Shown: positions 40,986 through 52,317, numbered from the stretch's first letter. The stretch is 64,000 nucleotides of DNA from Brienomyrus brachyistius (GCF_023856365.1 NC_064536.1:37006776-37070775); one strand, 5' to 3'. The notes: generated by a model not told the origin, from the sequence alone. Program-made: numbers and translations.

Positions 40986-42619
40986 ATGATGATGAAAATC
41001 TTGGAACCACGTTTTCCCTTGCCCGGACGCGAGTCACCGGGGCCCCCCCCTGGAGCCAGGCCTGGGGGTGGGGCTCGATGGCGAGCGCTTGGTGGCCAGG
41101 CCTACACCCATGGGGCCTGGTCGGGCGCAGCCCGAACAAGGCACGTGGGTCCCCCCTCCAATGGGCTCACCACCCATGGGAGGGGCCATAGGGGTCGGGT
41201 GCGAGGCGATCTGGGCGGCAGCCAAAGGCGGGGACCCTGGCGGTCCGATCCTCGGCTGCAGAAGCTAGCTCTAGGGACATGGAATGTCACCTCTCTGATG
41301 GGGAAAGAGCCTGAGCTGGTGCGCGAGGTTGCGAAGTTCCGGCTAGATGTAGTCGGACTCACCTCGACGCACGGCTTGGGCTCTGGAACCAGTCTCCTTG
41401 AGGGGGGTTGGACCCTTTTCCACTCTGGAGTTGCCCGCGGGGAGAGGTGCCGAGCGGGCGTGGGCATACTTATTTCCCCCAGGCTGGGTGCCTGTACATT
41501 GGGGTTTACCGCAGTGGACGAGAGGGTAGCCTCCCTCCGCCTTCGGGTGGGGGGACGGGTCCTGACTGTTGTTTGCGCTTATGCACCAAACGGCAGTTCA
41601 GAATACCCACCCTTTTTGGAGTCCTTGGAAGGGGTGTTGGAGAGCGCTCCTCCTGGGGACTCCCTTGTTCTGCTGGGGGACTTCAATGCTCACGTGGGCA
41701 GCGACAGTGAGACCTGGAGGGGCGTGATTGGGAGGAACGGCCCCCCCGATCTGAACCCGAGCGGTGCTTTGTTATTGGACTTCTGTGCTCGTCACGGACT
41801 GTCCATAATGAACACCATGTTCAAGCATAAGGGTGTCCATATGTGCACTTGGCACCAGGACACCCTAGGCCGCAGTTCGATGATCGACTTTGTAGTCGTG
41901 TCGTCGGACTTGCGGCCGCATGTTTTGGACATTCGGGTGAAGATAGGGGCGGAGCTGTCAACCAATCACTACCTGGTGGTGGGTTGGCTCCGCTGGTGGG
42001 GGAGGAAGCCGGCCAGGCCTGGCAGGCCCAAGCGTATAGTGAGGGTCTGCTGGGAACGTCTGGCGGAATCCCCTGTCAGGGAGAGTTTCAACTCCTACCT
42101 CCAGCAGAACTTCTCCCATATCCCGGGGGAGGCGGGGGACATTGAGTCCGAATGGGCCATGTTCCGTGCCTCCATTGTGGAGGCGGCTGACCGGAGCTGC
42201 GGCCGTAAGGTGGTCGGTGCCTGTCGCGGCGGCAATCCCCGAACCCGCTGGTGGACAGCGGGGGTAAGGGATGCCGTACAGCTGAAGAAGGAGTCTTATC
42301 GGGCCTTTCTGGCCTGTGGGACTCCAGACGCAGCCGACAGCTACCGGCAGGCCAAGCGGAATGCGGCTTTGGCGGTCGTTGAGGCAAAAACTCGGGTGTG
42401 GGAGGAGTTTGGTGAGGCCATGGAGAACGACTTCCGGACAGCTTCGAGGAGATTCTGGTCCACCATCCGGCGGCTCCGGGCGGGAAAGCGGTGCAGCATC
42501 AACACTATTTATGGTGGGGATGGTGCACTGCTGACTTCAGCTCGGGACGTTTTGGGTCGGTGGAGGGAGTACTTCGAAGACCTCCTCAATCCCACCGACA
42601 CGCCTTCCGATATGGAAGC
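40986..42619 (+). pseudogene. Rex3 endonuclease and linker
   Basis: The frame is open from 40986, but the protein domain begins at about residue 92 with [19 protein letters not shown]. The apurinic-type endonuclease follows: [32 protein letters not shown] (catalytic Asp/Asn), [13 protein letters not shown] and [11 protein letters not shown] (His, with Asn where Asp is usual). The linker runs to [20 protein letters not shown], where the LTR interrupts. The LTR plus duplication is 518 bp, and removing it keeps the frame into 43138. The true start codon is uncertain. Confidence 0.88.
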
Positions 42620-43132
42620 TGTTAGAGTGTATCTGTGTATTTTATCATATTATTATCCTCCTATATGTGTACGTGCAACCCTTAACAACTAACCCATGGC
42701 CCAGAAAAGGTTGCAGACAAAATGTCCTCACAGGGGCCTACCAGATTGTGACGCAGGAATAAGAGACCTTGAGAAAGGAAACAGATTCTGTCAACATAGC
42801 AGGGGGCCCACCTTGAGAAATGTAATGCTTTGTATTAACCCTGTTTCACGGAGGCCTCACACAGCATTGACTAGTTTAAAGACAAGACCCATGCAACCCC
42901 TCCCCTACCCTATAAATAAAGAAGCCAAGGGACTGTCCGGTGTGACACTCAACAGAGGCGCAGATACTGTCTGTTGCACCTGAAGTGGGCACCCTTGCGC
43001 AAGTAAAACAGAAAGACGTGTGCTGTCTCGTTATTCCTGGGTCCTAAAAGTGGAAGTGTGTGAGTAGTAAGCTGCGGCGCTTCCTCACACAGGAGATTGT
43101 AGGAGTGAAAGCTACGGCGCTTTCTCCTAACA
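42620..43132 (+). mobile_element. Solo LTR inside Rex3
   Basis: 513 bp with ends TGTTAGAG and TCCTAACA, inverted for six bases (TGTTAG/CTAACA), and a perfect 5 bp target duplication GAAGC (42615-42619 and 43133-43137). A TATA-like ctataaataaag is at about 42910. No open frame belongs to it. It is probably an endogenous-retrovirus or Gypsy LTR; it is not similar to the other LTRs in the window. Confidence 0.85.
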
Positions 43133-43137
43133 GAAGC

Positions 43138-44692
43138 AGAGTGTGGGGACTTGGGGGTGGACTCGCCTATCTCGGGGGTGGAGGTCGCTGAGGTGGTCAA
43201 AAAGCTCCTCGGTGGCCGGGCCCCGGGGGTGGACGAGATTCGCCCAGAGTTCCTCAAGGCTCTGGATGCTGCGGGGCTGTCCTGGCTGACACGCATCTGC
43301 AGCATCGCGTGGACATCGGGGGCAGTGCCTCTGGATTGGCAGACCGGGGTGGTGGTCCCCCTCTTTAAGAAGGGGGACCGGAGGGTGTGTTCCAACTACA
43401 GGGGATCACACTCCTCAGCCTCCCTGGCAAGGTCTATTCGGGGGTCCTGGAAAGGAGGGTCCGCCGGATTGTCGAACCTCGGATTCAGGAGGAGCAGTGT
43501 GGTTTTCGCCCTGGCCGTGGAACAGTGGACCAGCTCTATACTCTCAGCAGGGTTCTGGAGGGTTCATGGGAGTTTGCCCGACCAGTCTACATGTGTTTTG
43601 TGGACTTGGAGAAGGCATTCGACCGTGTCCCTCGGGGGGTCCTGTGGGGAGTGCTCCGGGAGTATGGGGTACCGGGCTCCCTTCTAAGGGCGGTTCGGTC
43701 CCTGTATGACCGGTGCCAGAGTTTGGTCCGCATGGGCGGCAATAAGTCGGACTTTTCCGGTGAGGGTTGGACTCCGTCAGGGCTGCCCTTTGTCACCGAT
43801 TCTGTTCATAGTTTTTATGGACAGAATTTCTAGGCGCAGCCAGGGCGTTGAGGGCGTCCGGTTCGGTGACCTCAGGATTAGGTCTCTGCTTTTTGCGGAT
43901 GATGTGGTTCTGTTGGCCTCATCGAGCCGTGACCTTCAGCTCTCACTGGAGCAGTTCGCAGCCGAGTGCGAAGCGGCTGGGATGAGAATCGGCACCTCCA
44001 AATCCGAGACCATGGTTCTCAGCCGGAAAAGGGTAGAGTGCTCTCTCCGGGTTGGGGATGGGGTCCTCCCCCAAGTGGAGGAGTTTAAGTATCTCGGGAT
44101 CTTGTTCACAAGTGGGGGAACGATGGAGCGGGAGATCGACAGGCGGATCGGTGCGGCGTCAGCAGTCATGCGGGCGCTGCATCGGTCTGTCATGGTGAAG
44201 AGAGAGCTGAGCCAAAAGGCGAAACTCTCGATTTACCAGTCGATCTACGTTCCTACCCTCACCTATGGTCATGAGCTTTGGGTAGTGACCGAAAGAACGA
44301 GATCGCGGGTACAAGCGGCCGAAATGAGTTTCCTCCGCAGGGTGGCTGGGCTCTCCCTTAGAGATAGGGTGAGGAGCTCAGTCATTCGGGAGGGACTCAG
44401 AGTAGAGCCGCTGCTCCTCTGCATCGAGAGGAGCCAGATGAGGTGGCTCGGGCATCTGATCAGGATGCCTCCGGGACGCCTCCCTGGGGAGGTATTCCGG
44501 GCATGTCCCACTGGGAGGAGACCCCGGGGAAGACCCAGGACACGCTGGAGAGACTATGTCTCTCGGCTGGCCTGGGAACGCCTCGGGATCCCCCCAGAGG
44601 AGCTGGACGAAGTGGCTGGGGAGAGGGAAGTCTGGGTCTCCCTGCTGAGGCTGCTGCCCCCGCGACCCGACTCCGGATTAAGCGGGAGATGA
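43138..44692 (+). pseudogene. Rex3 reverse transcriptase
   Basis: It starts with LGGRAPGVDEIRPEFLKAL, then GVVVPLFKKGDRRVCSNYRG. A frameshift near 43400 leads to GITLLSLPGKVYSGVLE, QCGFRPGRGTVDQLYTL and YMCFVDLEKAFDRVP (motif A Asp). A second shift near 43760 leads to LRQGCPLSPILF and LLFADDVVLLASS (motif C), then the C-terminal region with MRWLGHLIRMPPGRLPGEV and the stop at 44690-44692. All catalytic motifs are preserved; two single-step frame changes inactivate it. The 3-prime tail follows immediately. Confidence 0.9.
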
Positions 44693-44723
44693 TGGATGGA
44701 TGGATGGATGGATAATATGCTTA

Positions 44724-45100
44724 GCAGTTTTCAAAAATATATATTCATCTCAAAAAGTCATGGTGCTCACTATGGTAAAGTTAATTACTGGTAAGTTCTT
44801 TTGGGGCTAAAAGCTATTACTAAGGCACTAACTGGTTAAATATTACTTGCTATAATTTTGTTGTATTTGTCCATGTTTTATGGAGCCAACATTTAAAAGT
44901 TTAATTTGTGGCTATTGAAAACTTGTGTGCCAACACACACAGAAGAATTGCTAACTCGTTCTTATGTTTATGGGGAAGTAAAGAATAATACAGTGCAAAG
45001 TTTGTTTTTTGCTTTGCAATTTTTTTCTTTAAGTCAAAACTTTTAAAAGATTTAGGCCCACAAGCAAGTCTTTAGTTTTATTTTGTTCACCTCTGGACCA
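44724..45100. other. Unassigned AT-rich DNA
   Basis: Flanking sequence of the Rex3 insertion. No gene or repeat recognised. Confidence 0.3.
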
Positions 45101-45103
45101 TAT

Positions 45104-45593
45104 TCACCATCGCCCACCTCTCCCATCATATTGCATTCCCCGCTGTGTCAGAACACTAGAAGCCAGACTGTTACCATGGTTACTGCTGCTGTATAACTCT
45201 ATAACTTGATTTCTCAACAGTGTGTCGTCTAGGAGACAGCAGGCTGTGTAGCTGTTGGAGATTCCAGATGCATACATTCCAAGAACTTCAGACATCATGG
45301 AAATTTCTTGCCCTATTGAGATTTGTAATTTCAGCTTTCCCATCAGATCCCTGCCCAATAGATTAACCAGGCAGTGGGAAGAAATCGGGAAAGTCTTCCC
45401 ACTTCCCCATCTTTGTTGCTTCCTGTGGTCGAAGGGGTTGTTTTTTCCATGACACAGGCATGTAAGAGGCATCTGTAGTCTTGATTATTTTTCCAGTGGT
45501 GCGGATCCCCCACACCTCTTCACTTCTAAGGTAAATGGCATTAATGCTTCTATCCATAAATGACAGAAGCCATAACACACCCACAAGGAGCAT
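45104..45593 (-). pseudogene. Possible retroviral protease fragment
   Basis: In two overlapping minus frames the phrase VNLLGRDLMGKLKLQI appears (about 45365-45318). A similar NLLGRDL string is typical of the C-terminus of retroviral aspartic proteases just before reverse transcriptase. No catalytic DTG and no reverse transcriptase is visible nearby, and the frame is not otherwise recognisable. It is probably a scrap of an endogenous retrovirus, but could be chance. Confidence 0.3.
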
Positions 45594-45599
45594 ACGTTG

Positions 45600-47235
45600 A
45601 ATACAATTTAGTGCCCTAGCATGAAGTAACCATGGTAGAATTGATACAAGAAATTGTGATCCTTGGTTACATAAATTTTTTCAGAGATGGCAGAAGTTCA
45701 ATGGACAGTGGCTTGCAAAACAAGTTGGGAAAAAATATCTGACACACAGAAGACAACTTTGAGATTTCAAAACCCATAAAGACAGGTTGGTAAACTTGTC
45801 ATATCTTGCCCAATGTGCGAAAAAAGACATCACTATATTTTATTTCTACATATTTGAATTGTTTACCAGAGGAACTCATTACTATTACACATGAAAGTAA
45901 CTGGTTTGCGGCAATGACGGTTGCGTGATGATTGTAATGTTTGCTTTGTTATGGTTGGGACAGAAACCTTGTTGACCATCTCAGCATCTTATCCTCACTA
46001 CCTGCTGCAGGAAGTTTTGTGCGGCGATGTTGTAAGACAGTGATGCAGCTGCATGCACCATGCACCATGCTCTCTGCTGTTCTTGTACAAGGGGGTAAGG
46101 TTGGGAGGGGGGAGGTCAGCTTTCTTCAGTCTTCACAGGAAATAGAGATGCTGCTAGGTGACGGATGTGGTGTTGATTTTCCTGATGAGGTCCTTTGTTA
46201 TCTGCACTCTGAGACACTTTATGCTGCTGATGTTTTCACAACAGAGCCAAGTAATGAAAATTTACACTGCAAATTGTAAAATCACACACCTCCTTTAATG
46301 AGAGACCAAAATGTTCTCAAATTGCCGAGTGCAACTCGAGTTTAAGTGACAAGCTTCCACGCAGTAGCACACACATCGCAGAAACATTTTTATTAGAATT
46401 AGATAAAGAAGCAGTCAATTTACAAAGAGGATGAGTTGGCAAAGGAGCAAAGGAACATATTCCACATGTTCTGAGAACAGATCGCAAGTTGAAGATAGAA
46501 TTAGAAGGAAGAATGAGTGATAGGAAATTTAGAGCAGAGAGCCTGGAACATGAGGAGGCCAGAACCATCAGATAGATCCCCCAGTGTGTGGACTCCTGAT
46601 GAAATCCACTGGGAGTTTGATATGGGTTGCCCTCCAATGTTGAGTGCTCTATTAAAGAATATTGGTGTACAGGAATGCCAGCATAGAACAGAATGGAATG
46701 GAATCCGTTTCCATCCGAACAGGATGGAAGATCCGTATAGCATAAGATACAATTAGATCCAGTGCAGGATTAGTTGCCTTAGATTTCAGGGAGATAAAAG
46801 GAAAATGGTGTGGATACGCCAGATTCTCTTAAATGAAAACCCAGGAGGTCGGTGATGAGGGAGGTTCAAGTCAGTGCCATACTAAATGGAAGACAAAGGA
46901 CCAATGGTAACATTATCCAATAAATGTACATCACCATCATCTATAGAAAGGGTCAGGAAGGAGTACTTTATTCGAGGTTCACGAGCGTTCCACAGAAAAG
47001 GTGATATATAGTTGATCTTACATCTTTAAAGTAGTGGGAAGGAGGTGATAATGGGGGCATATTATTTAAGAAGTTTAAACGTGACAGAACATTCATTTTG
47101 ATTGTAGCCAATCATGACTGAAATGACAGTGATAGAGACTTCCAGCTATTTTAATTTTGATACCATCAAGCACATGACTGAAATTCAAAGTAGTGATGCC
47201 TTTAATGGAGAATGTAATTGTGGGAGTGGACTGTG
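45600..47235. other. Unassigned DNA
   Basis: Several open frames of 80-112 codons occur (45941-46279 plus, 46317-46637 minus, 46517-46756 plus) but none has a motif I know, and they overlap on opposite strands. No confident feature. Confidence 0.3.
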
Positions 47236-47239
47236 TGTC

Positions 47240-47540
47240 TGCCTGGGTCGAATTACTTTACATTTGTATACATTAAATTTCATCTGCTAAGTGTCAACCC
47301 AATCACTAATTAAATCAAGATCCCACTGCAGCACCTATGCCGCTAGTTCAGTATCTGCCACACCGCCCACCTTGGTGTCGTCTGCAAATTTAACCAGTTT
47401 ACTGTATATATTGGTGTCAATATCATTAATGTAAATTAGAAATATTAGTGGTTCTAAAATTGAACCCTGCGGTACCCCACTATGAATGCAGCCCCACTGT
47501 GACATTGTGCCTCTAATAACTACCTGCTGCTTCCTGTTAG
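47240..47540 (-). mobile_element. CR1 LINE fragment
   Basis: About 300 bp closely similar to 7090-7370 of the CR1 at 6339-9938: ttaaatttcatctg, actaattaaatcaagatccc, ccaccttggtgtc and gaaccctgcggtaccccactatgaa recur in the same order. It covers reverse transcriptase motif B to C and is interrupted by small indels. Confidence 0.8.
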
Positions 47541-47727
47541 CTTAAGCAGGTGCTGCTTGTGTCTAATCGTATTCCCGGTAAATTAAAATGGCGCATAACT
47601 ACCACATCATTTCTATTACTTATAATCCTAATATCATAACATAATGTTATGCTTTACTTCGCATCTACATTAGGGGCTCTATAAGAAACACTGACAATTA
47701 AGCCATTTGAGTTTTTTCCATCGAGTT

Positions 47728-48096
47728 TTATGCATATGACTTCTGTACTTTTATTATTATAAGTGAGCTCCCCAATACACTGATTCCACTCCAGTTCAGA
47801 TGCAACCCATCCAATTTGATCAGGTCCCACCTGTTCCAGAAGGTCCTCCAGTGCCCCATAAGCCTGAACCCCTCTTTGCTACACCACTGTTTTAGCCACG
47901 CATTTAATCTCATTATCATGACCCTTGACCATGAGTGAGTCCTCCAGCTGACATCGCTCACAGATGAAGTTCCAATGGACACAAGCATCCAGAAGGGCAA
48001 ACATCTTGCAAGACAACACTGAGCTGACCCCATAATTGACCAACACATTATGACCCCGTCCCTTACTCCCACACAAGTATATTTTTTATTTAGCAT
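47728..48096 (-). pseudogene. LINE ORF1 esterase C-terminal fragment
   Basis: The frame contains MRLNAWLKQWCSKEGFRLMG, FWNRWDLIKLDGLHLNWSGI. The DGLHLN string is the last SGNH-esterase block of CR1/L2 ORF1 proteins, with the catalytic-type His. It lies next to the CR1 reverse transcriptase fragment at 47240-47540 in the same orientation, so both probably derive from one CR1 copy with a large internal deletion. Earlier esterase blocks are not recognisable. Confidence 0.6.
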
Positions 48097-48315
48097 TTAA
48101 TTTATAGTTTTATTTAGCATTTAACTTATAGTAGATTTAATTAACATATAATTAATACAATAAAGTTCTAAGTACAATAAAACACTAAGTTAAAACTTGC
48201 GTTAAAATGGAAGTTATTAATTATCCGATAAGGTCAGAGAGATAAAAACCTTTAAAATTAAACTTTTAAAATAACCAAATTAACTATTACTTCCCAGAGA
48301 ATAACTTTGTATTGA

Positions 48316-48341
48316 ACCATCCATCCATCCATCCACCCATC
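48316..48341. repeat. CATC microsatellite
   Basis: Six units of catc/caccc type. Such tails end Rex3 and some fish SINEs on the opposite strand, but no such element was found next to it. Confidence 0.6.
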
Positions 48342-48735
48342 ACCATAACAGCCTAATCACAACTGGGTGGGAGCCAAGACCCTCACAGCTGCAACTCTTT
48401 GTCTGTAACACTCGTGCCGTTTATTAACAAGGACAGACAGACACTCACGTAGACTGAAAAAGAACAGCCACCCACGTAAACTGTACTAGCACACAAGCAC
48501 ACAAATATACTCCCAAACAATCCCAAACAACCGCTGCAACACACATACAACACACCTTCACCAGCAGTTTCACATCAGAATTCATTAAGGACAGGGGATG
48601 ATAGCTGCAACAATCAGCAGGGTTCCTACCATGTTTTCATAGTAATGAGTTTATAGAGGCTGAGGACAGCATAAGGAACAGATAAAGGGCTAACTGTAAC
48701 TGAAAAGATACTAGGTTCATACAACACTACAACTT
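48342..48735. other. Unassigned DNA
   Basis: Contains a CA-rich tract with repeats of cacacaa and acaacac at 48490-48560. No gene recognised. Confidence 0.3.
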
Positions 48736-48737
48736 GG

Positions 48738-48985
48738 ATTCTGTCTGCCCCAGGAGTGTTAATTTTTTGCAAATGACTTAAGAACCTCTTGTAAGCTCAC
48801 TGATTGTAAGAGGGGCCTCTAGTAGTAAAATGTCTGACTGAATAAGTTTAGGTGGAGGAGCTGAGGAGAGAACTTCCTGTGAGAACTTCCTGTGAGGGAG
48901 GGGTGTCAACTGAAAAGAGATCTGAATAAAAGTCATCAAAACAATCATTGATTTCATAAAGATTGTTGGTAATAGTACCATCTTT
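48738..48985 (-). pseudogene. Possible L1-like LINE reverse transcriptase fragment
   Basis: On the minus strand, frames around 48985-48738 read INDCFDDFYSDLFS, then SLQEVLKSFA and, after a one-step shift, TPGADRIQ. The spacing of the F-Y-LF motif and the PGAD motif is that of the region in front of L1-type polymerase domains. An 18 bp tandem duplication (gagaacttcctgtgaggg-like) is also present near 48870-48900. The fragment is short and decayed. Confidence 0.4.
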
Positions 48986-49335
48986 GGATTTCACATGAAA
49001 TAGTAGCAAAAGAGACAGAGCTTGAGCGTTAACAACTTATGAGGCTTTGCTCCATTATGATAGTACTGTGTCCTGGTATGGTAAACATGAAATTCACCCT
49101 TATGCATAATCAGACCATTAAGTTAGGCCCATACCCTGGAGAAACGAGGCTCATGCACTAGGTTCAACTGCCGAGGTCGCATAGACTTCATACGAGTTAC
49201 AAGTTCACATTCAGAGAAGGACAGAATTTTCCCAGTCAGGCTTTGGAAGAATGTATTTCTGTACAGCGTAGGTGCATAAAGCGAAATTCAAGCTAGTTTT
49301 CTGCAAGCTAGCTCCACCACCACACAACAGAACCT
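48986..49335. other. Unassigned DNA
   Basis: No gene or repeat recognised. Confidence 0.3.
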
Positions 49336-49337
49336 TT

Positions 49338-50095
49338 GGTAAATTTTCTGCATGCTTTTGACAGCCTGACCACATCCCCGACATTAAACGTATACCAATG
49401 TTTTTTAGGTGTGCTCAGCACCAAGCTATATATGTTGTTGAACACTGGGGAGGCATCCGTGCATCTGCCTCATTCTGCTTCATTTTAATAGTACTGTGTT
49501 AGGTGTTATTGTAAGCACACACTAGCTCTTGTACAATGTCCACATATATTCTTGTATTGTAAGCCATAAAATAACAGCACATTTGTGTATTCAACGTATG
49601 GTTAAACCTTTCCACCACAGATGCCTTGACATGGTTAGATTGTGAAAGATTGCGAAATGACGTGTTAAAAAACCCCCATGATCTGTTTGAAGCTTTTTGG
49701 GGACTCTGTCTTCAAAGAGAATGTTTTCAAACGCTTTCTTCACCCTTGTACTGGTCTTGTTCTTAAGAACCCACTCCCACGCATATTTTGATAGAACATC
49801 TATAACATTAGCAAGTACTTAAAATTGTCATTCTGTTCAGAATAAGCAGCCATGCCTACTAAATCAGCCTGCCACTGAGAATCGATATTAGAAACACCGT
49901 TTCATTTAAAATAATGTCATAGGCTAATGTAAAGTGTATGCTAACCATGTTGCAACTTGATTTTTATTTACCTTTTGTTCACCTTCTTCATCTAGCAGAG
50001 ACCTGCACAGTCTGTCTGGAGCCCAAAATGACCCGGGATTCATGGTGTATAATAAACACGCTTCAAGTGCTTGTTATCCAACATGAACCAACATT
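49338..50095 (-). pseudogene. Second Maverick remnant: integrase
   Basis: The nucleotide sequence runs parallel to 29790-30545 over about 750 bp, with the same order of landmarks (gaccacatcccc, aacctttccac, atgccttgacat, cacacccatgcatattt-like, gtataataaacacg..ttcaagtgcttgttatcca). On the minus strand VPKKLQTDHGGFFN precedes KASVVERFNHTLNTQM, so the second catalytic Asp and the Glu survive in sequence. Numerous indels and stops break the frame. It is older than, or decayed faster than, the first Maverick. Confidence 0.8.
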
Positions 50096-50234
50096 AAAAC
50101 AAGATTACATGTAAGCAAAAAATATATCCAGTCACATTTTTTTTCGAATACGGCCTATGAGTCAATAATTACTATCAATCAATAATGGTATTAAAAATAC
50201 AAAATAATGCTAAACAGTGCTTATTTTCAAAAAG

Positions 50235-50510
50235 TCACACAGCCGTAATCATTTCTCCGTTCACAATGGCTGAGGACAACATGGTCTGGTGCATTTTTTT
50301 TGGTCGTTTCTCGTCCCAGAAAGCACTCATTGCGGCACCTACAGCACAGTGATAATCTTTCCCTTCAACATCATGTTTCAAGCCCCACAACTTCTCACAG
50401 ATATTAATTTCATCTTTAAGATCACAAATGATAGCCTCGACAGCCCCCTGAACCTTCACAGGCAGCGATGTGGGTTTGTCGGGGGGGTCGACAACGTTTG
50501 AGCAAGACAA
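50235..50510 (-). pseudogene. Second Maverick remnant: C-terminal part of small Cys/His protein
   Basis: 91 codons. LPVKVQGAVEAIICDLKDEI and LKHDVEGKDYHCAVG align with SPVKVQGAVEAVMCQLKE and the following residues of the gene at 30654-31486. It lies upstream of the integrase remnant in the same order and orientation as in the first Maverick. The Cys/His N-terminal half is missing. Unlike the first copy, this C-terminal part stays in one frame. Confidence 0.65.
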
Positions 50511-50955
50511 AAAGATTCATCGTGTTGATTTTGCTCCGCACTGTCACATACAAGCATCAACATTAAATGGACTAGCCCTTTGTTTTGTGACGTAATGAAC
50601 AGTGATTGATTCGGAGTAAACCGCTCCTGCTTATACCGGGGCTGAGGGATGTGACGTCTGTTAGTTCAAATATTTAAATAACAGGCTTCAGTATCAGTTT
50701 CTCAAACTTTTTCAATAAACTGAAAAAATAGCTTCTTAGTACTTAAAATCGCTTACAAATGTTTTTCAGCCTCGCATTCCTTTGTAAGTACTGAATGATT
50801 TTTATTTCATGATGTTTTACTCTTTTGATGTTTACAGTGTTTGGAATATTGATGCAACATTTATGGACTTTGTCTTGATCTTAATCATAGCTTACACCTT
50901 GCTTTTAGCAAGCAAGTCCACTCTCTCACTTCCTGTTTTCAGTAATGTTAGTATG
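50511..50955. other. Flank of the Maverick remnant
   Basis: Possible Maverick leader of the minus-strand gene up to about 50760, then unassigned. No gene seen. The open frame at 50809-51141 is hydrophobic low-complexity sequence overlapping a LINE tail and is not credible. Confidence 0.35.
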
Positions 50956-50959
50956 TCCA

Positions 50960-51195
50960 GGGGGGTTGGGCAGCCAGTTGATCTTGGACCCCCAGAGGTT
51001 TTTTTTCTCCTTACTTGTGAGTTTTTGGTTCCTTTCCTCCATTGTCATCTGGCTTTCTTTAATTTTTTTGTCTTTCCTTTTCCCTGTTTTATATTATTCT
51101 TTGTTAATGATGTTATAATGTATCACAACACGCCCAATTAAAGCATCTTAGGGTGAATCGGTTGTGAAAGGCACTATATACATATTATCCTGTGC
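50960..51195 (+). mobile_element. L2-type LINE 3-prime end
   Basis: Has cccccagaggttttttttctcc, acttgtgagtttttggttcctttcctcc and, at the end, gttgtgaaaggcactatata, which resembles the gcgctatataaa end of fish L2 elements (compare the complement of 13620-13650). It consists only of untranslated sequence. Confidence 0.55.
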
Positions 51196-51585
51196 TACAG
51201 AGAATAGCACAAGACTGTTTGAATTAAGAAACGTTTACAAAGACAAGATAAGTTTTACAAGATAAGAAAAAAACGTTAAGGCTTTTTTCTGTGAATGAAA
51301 GCCTTTTACTTGGTAATCAAAGTTTGCTAATGTTATACTGTATACTCATATGAAAACGTGTGGTTCATATATGGCCATCGAGTATTTTTCTTATTTCAAT
51401 TATATATGGCAACACATGATGTTTTTACAAGTTCACTACATGTCAGTTTTTTCTTGCATGATTATGGCCGCATTCATACTAAAAACACACTTGACATGTA
51501 AGGTACTCAAGGGAAAATACCTATAGGAAAAATACAAAACCTTTATGTGAACTTTACATTTTACCATATGTGTGATAACATACAC
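51196..51585. other. Unassigned AT-rich DNA
   Basis: No gene or repeat recognised. Confidence 0.3.
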
Positions 51586-51870
51586 TGGGGGCGGCACGGG
51601 GCTGCAGTGCTTAATTCTGCTGCTTCATACCTCTGGGAACAGGGTTTGAGTCTCCCCCATAGCTCCATGTCAGTGCATGTTCTCCCCGTGTCATCGTAGG
51701 GTTTCCTCTGGGAACTCCGGTTTCGCCCCCACAGTCCAAAAACATACTGAGGCTAATTGGAGTTACTAAATTGTCCACTGGTGTGCGTGTACGTGTCTGA
51801 GTGTGAGAGTGAGTGAATGGTGTGTGTCTGCCCTGCAATGGGTTGGCACCCCACACTGTAAATAAATAAA
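51586..51870 (+). mobile_element. tRNA-like SINE
   Basis: Begins gggggcggcacggggctgcag and carries a box-B-like gggtttgagtctcc at 51642-51655, followed by the conserved fish SINE body (catgttctccccgtgtc, ggtttcctctggg, cccccacagtccaaaaacat, aattggagttactaaattg, gccctgcaatgggttgg). It ends in taaataaataaataaa at 51858-51875. RNA polymerase III would transcribe it. Confidence 0.75.
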
Positions 51871-52312
51871 TAAATTGTAGAAAAATGGTAAAAAGTCTGG
51901 CAGCAAAGTTGCCAAACAATTACTGTTAAATTTTGGTTAAATACCAAATGTTATTTTACAGTACATCTCTATAACAAATGACAGGGTTTTCCCGTATATG
52001 TATGCTGTAATTTTACAGCCAAACTTTGGTAAAATTACAGATCTGCACTATTATAAAAACATGTCAAAAATGGAAAAAACATCAAAATGCTGTGAAATTC
52101 CATAATTGAAATGTTTGATATCTTTTAAATTACAGTATAGTACTGTTTTCAAATAAAATTGTTTGTTTATTCACAGCATATAACAGTTAAGATACAGATT
52201 TTTACACTTAAAATAAAAGACAAATATAAATTTACATTTACTTTTGTATTTCTTTAAAATTACATTATCCTGGGTAAAGAAACATTACCTGTCATTTTAC
52301 ATGCATATCCTA
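51871..52312. other. AT-rich repeat with recurring attacag motifs
   Basis: Motifs tttacag, attacag and gtaattttacag recur in both orientations (51950-52200), and similar sequence continues after the copy E insertion (tttacagctaatta at 54139). It may be a non-autonomous DNA transposon split by copy E. Ends unknown. Confidence 0.4.
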
Positions 52313-52317
52313 AATAT

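Larger units (their letters stand above)
40850..44711 (+). mobile_element. Rex3 (RTE-clade) non-LTR retrotransposon, full length
   Basis: Flanked by a perfect 12 bp target duplication ATAATATGCTTA (40838-40849 and 44712-44723). The 3-prime end is a GATG-type repeat (atggatggatggatgg), the known hallmark of Rex3. The two sites used as standard Rex3 PCR primers in fish cytogenetics are present at 43337-43356 and 43778-43798. Without the solo LTR at 42620-43137 the element is 3344 bp. Most Rex3 copies are 5-prime truncated, whereas this one has its untranslated leader. Confidence 0.93.

Noticed and set aside
46317..46756. Overlapping open frames on opposite strands (106 and 79 codons)
   Set aside because: No motif, no neighbour relation, and lengths within chance expectation.
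48316..48341. Tail of a Rex3 copy
   Set aside because: Only the CATC repeat is present. The adjacent sequence does not match the Rex3 at 40850-44711.
50809..51141. 110-codon hydrophobic frame that looks like a membrane protein
   Set aside because: The sequence is T-rich and its second half coincides with the untranslated 3-prime end of an L2-type LINE, so the hydrophobicity is compositional.
51586..51870. Possible tRNA gene because of a box-B-like motif
   Set aside because: No cloverleaf can be drawn and the body matches the fish SINE layout with an AT-rich tail, so it is a SINE and not a tRNA gene.
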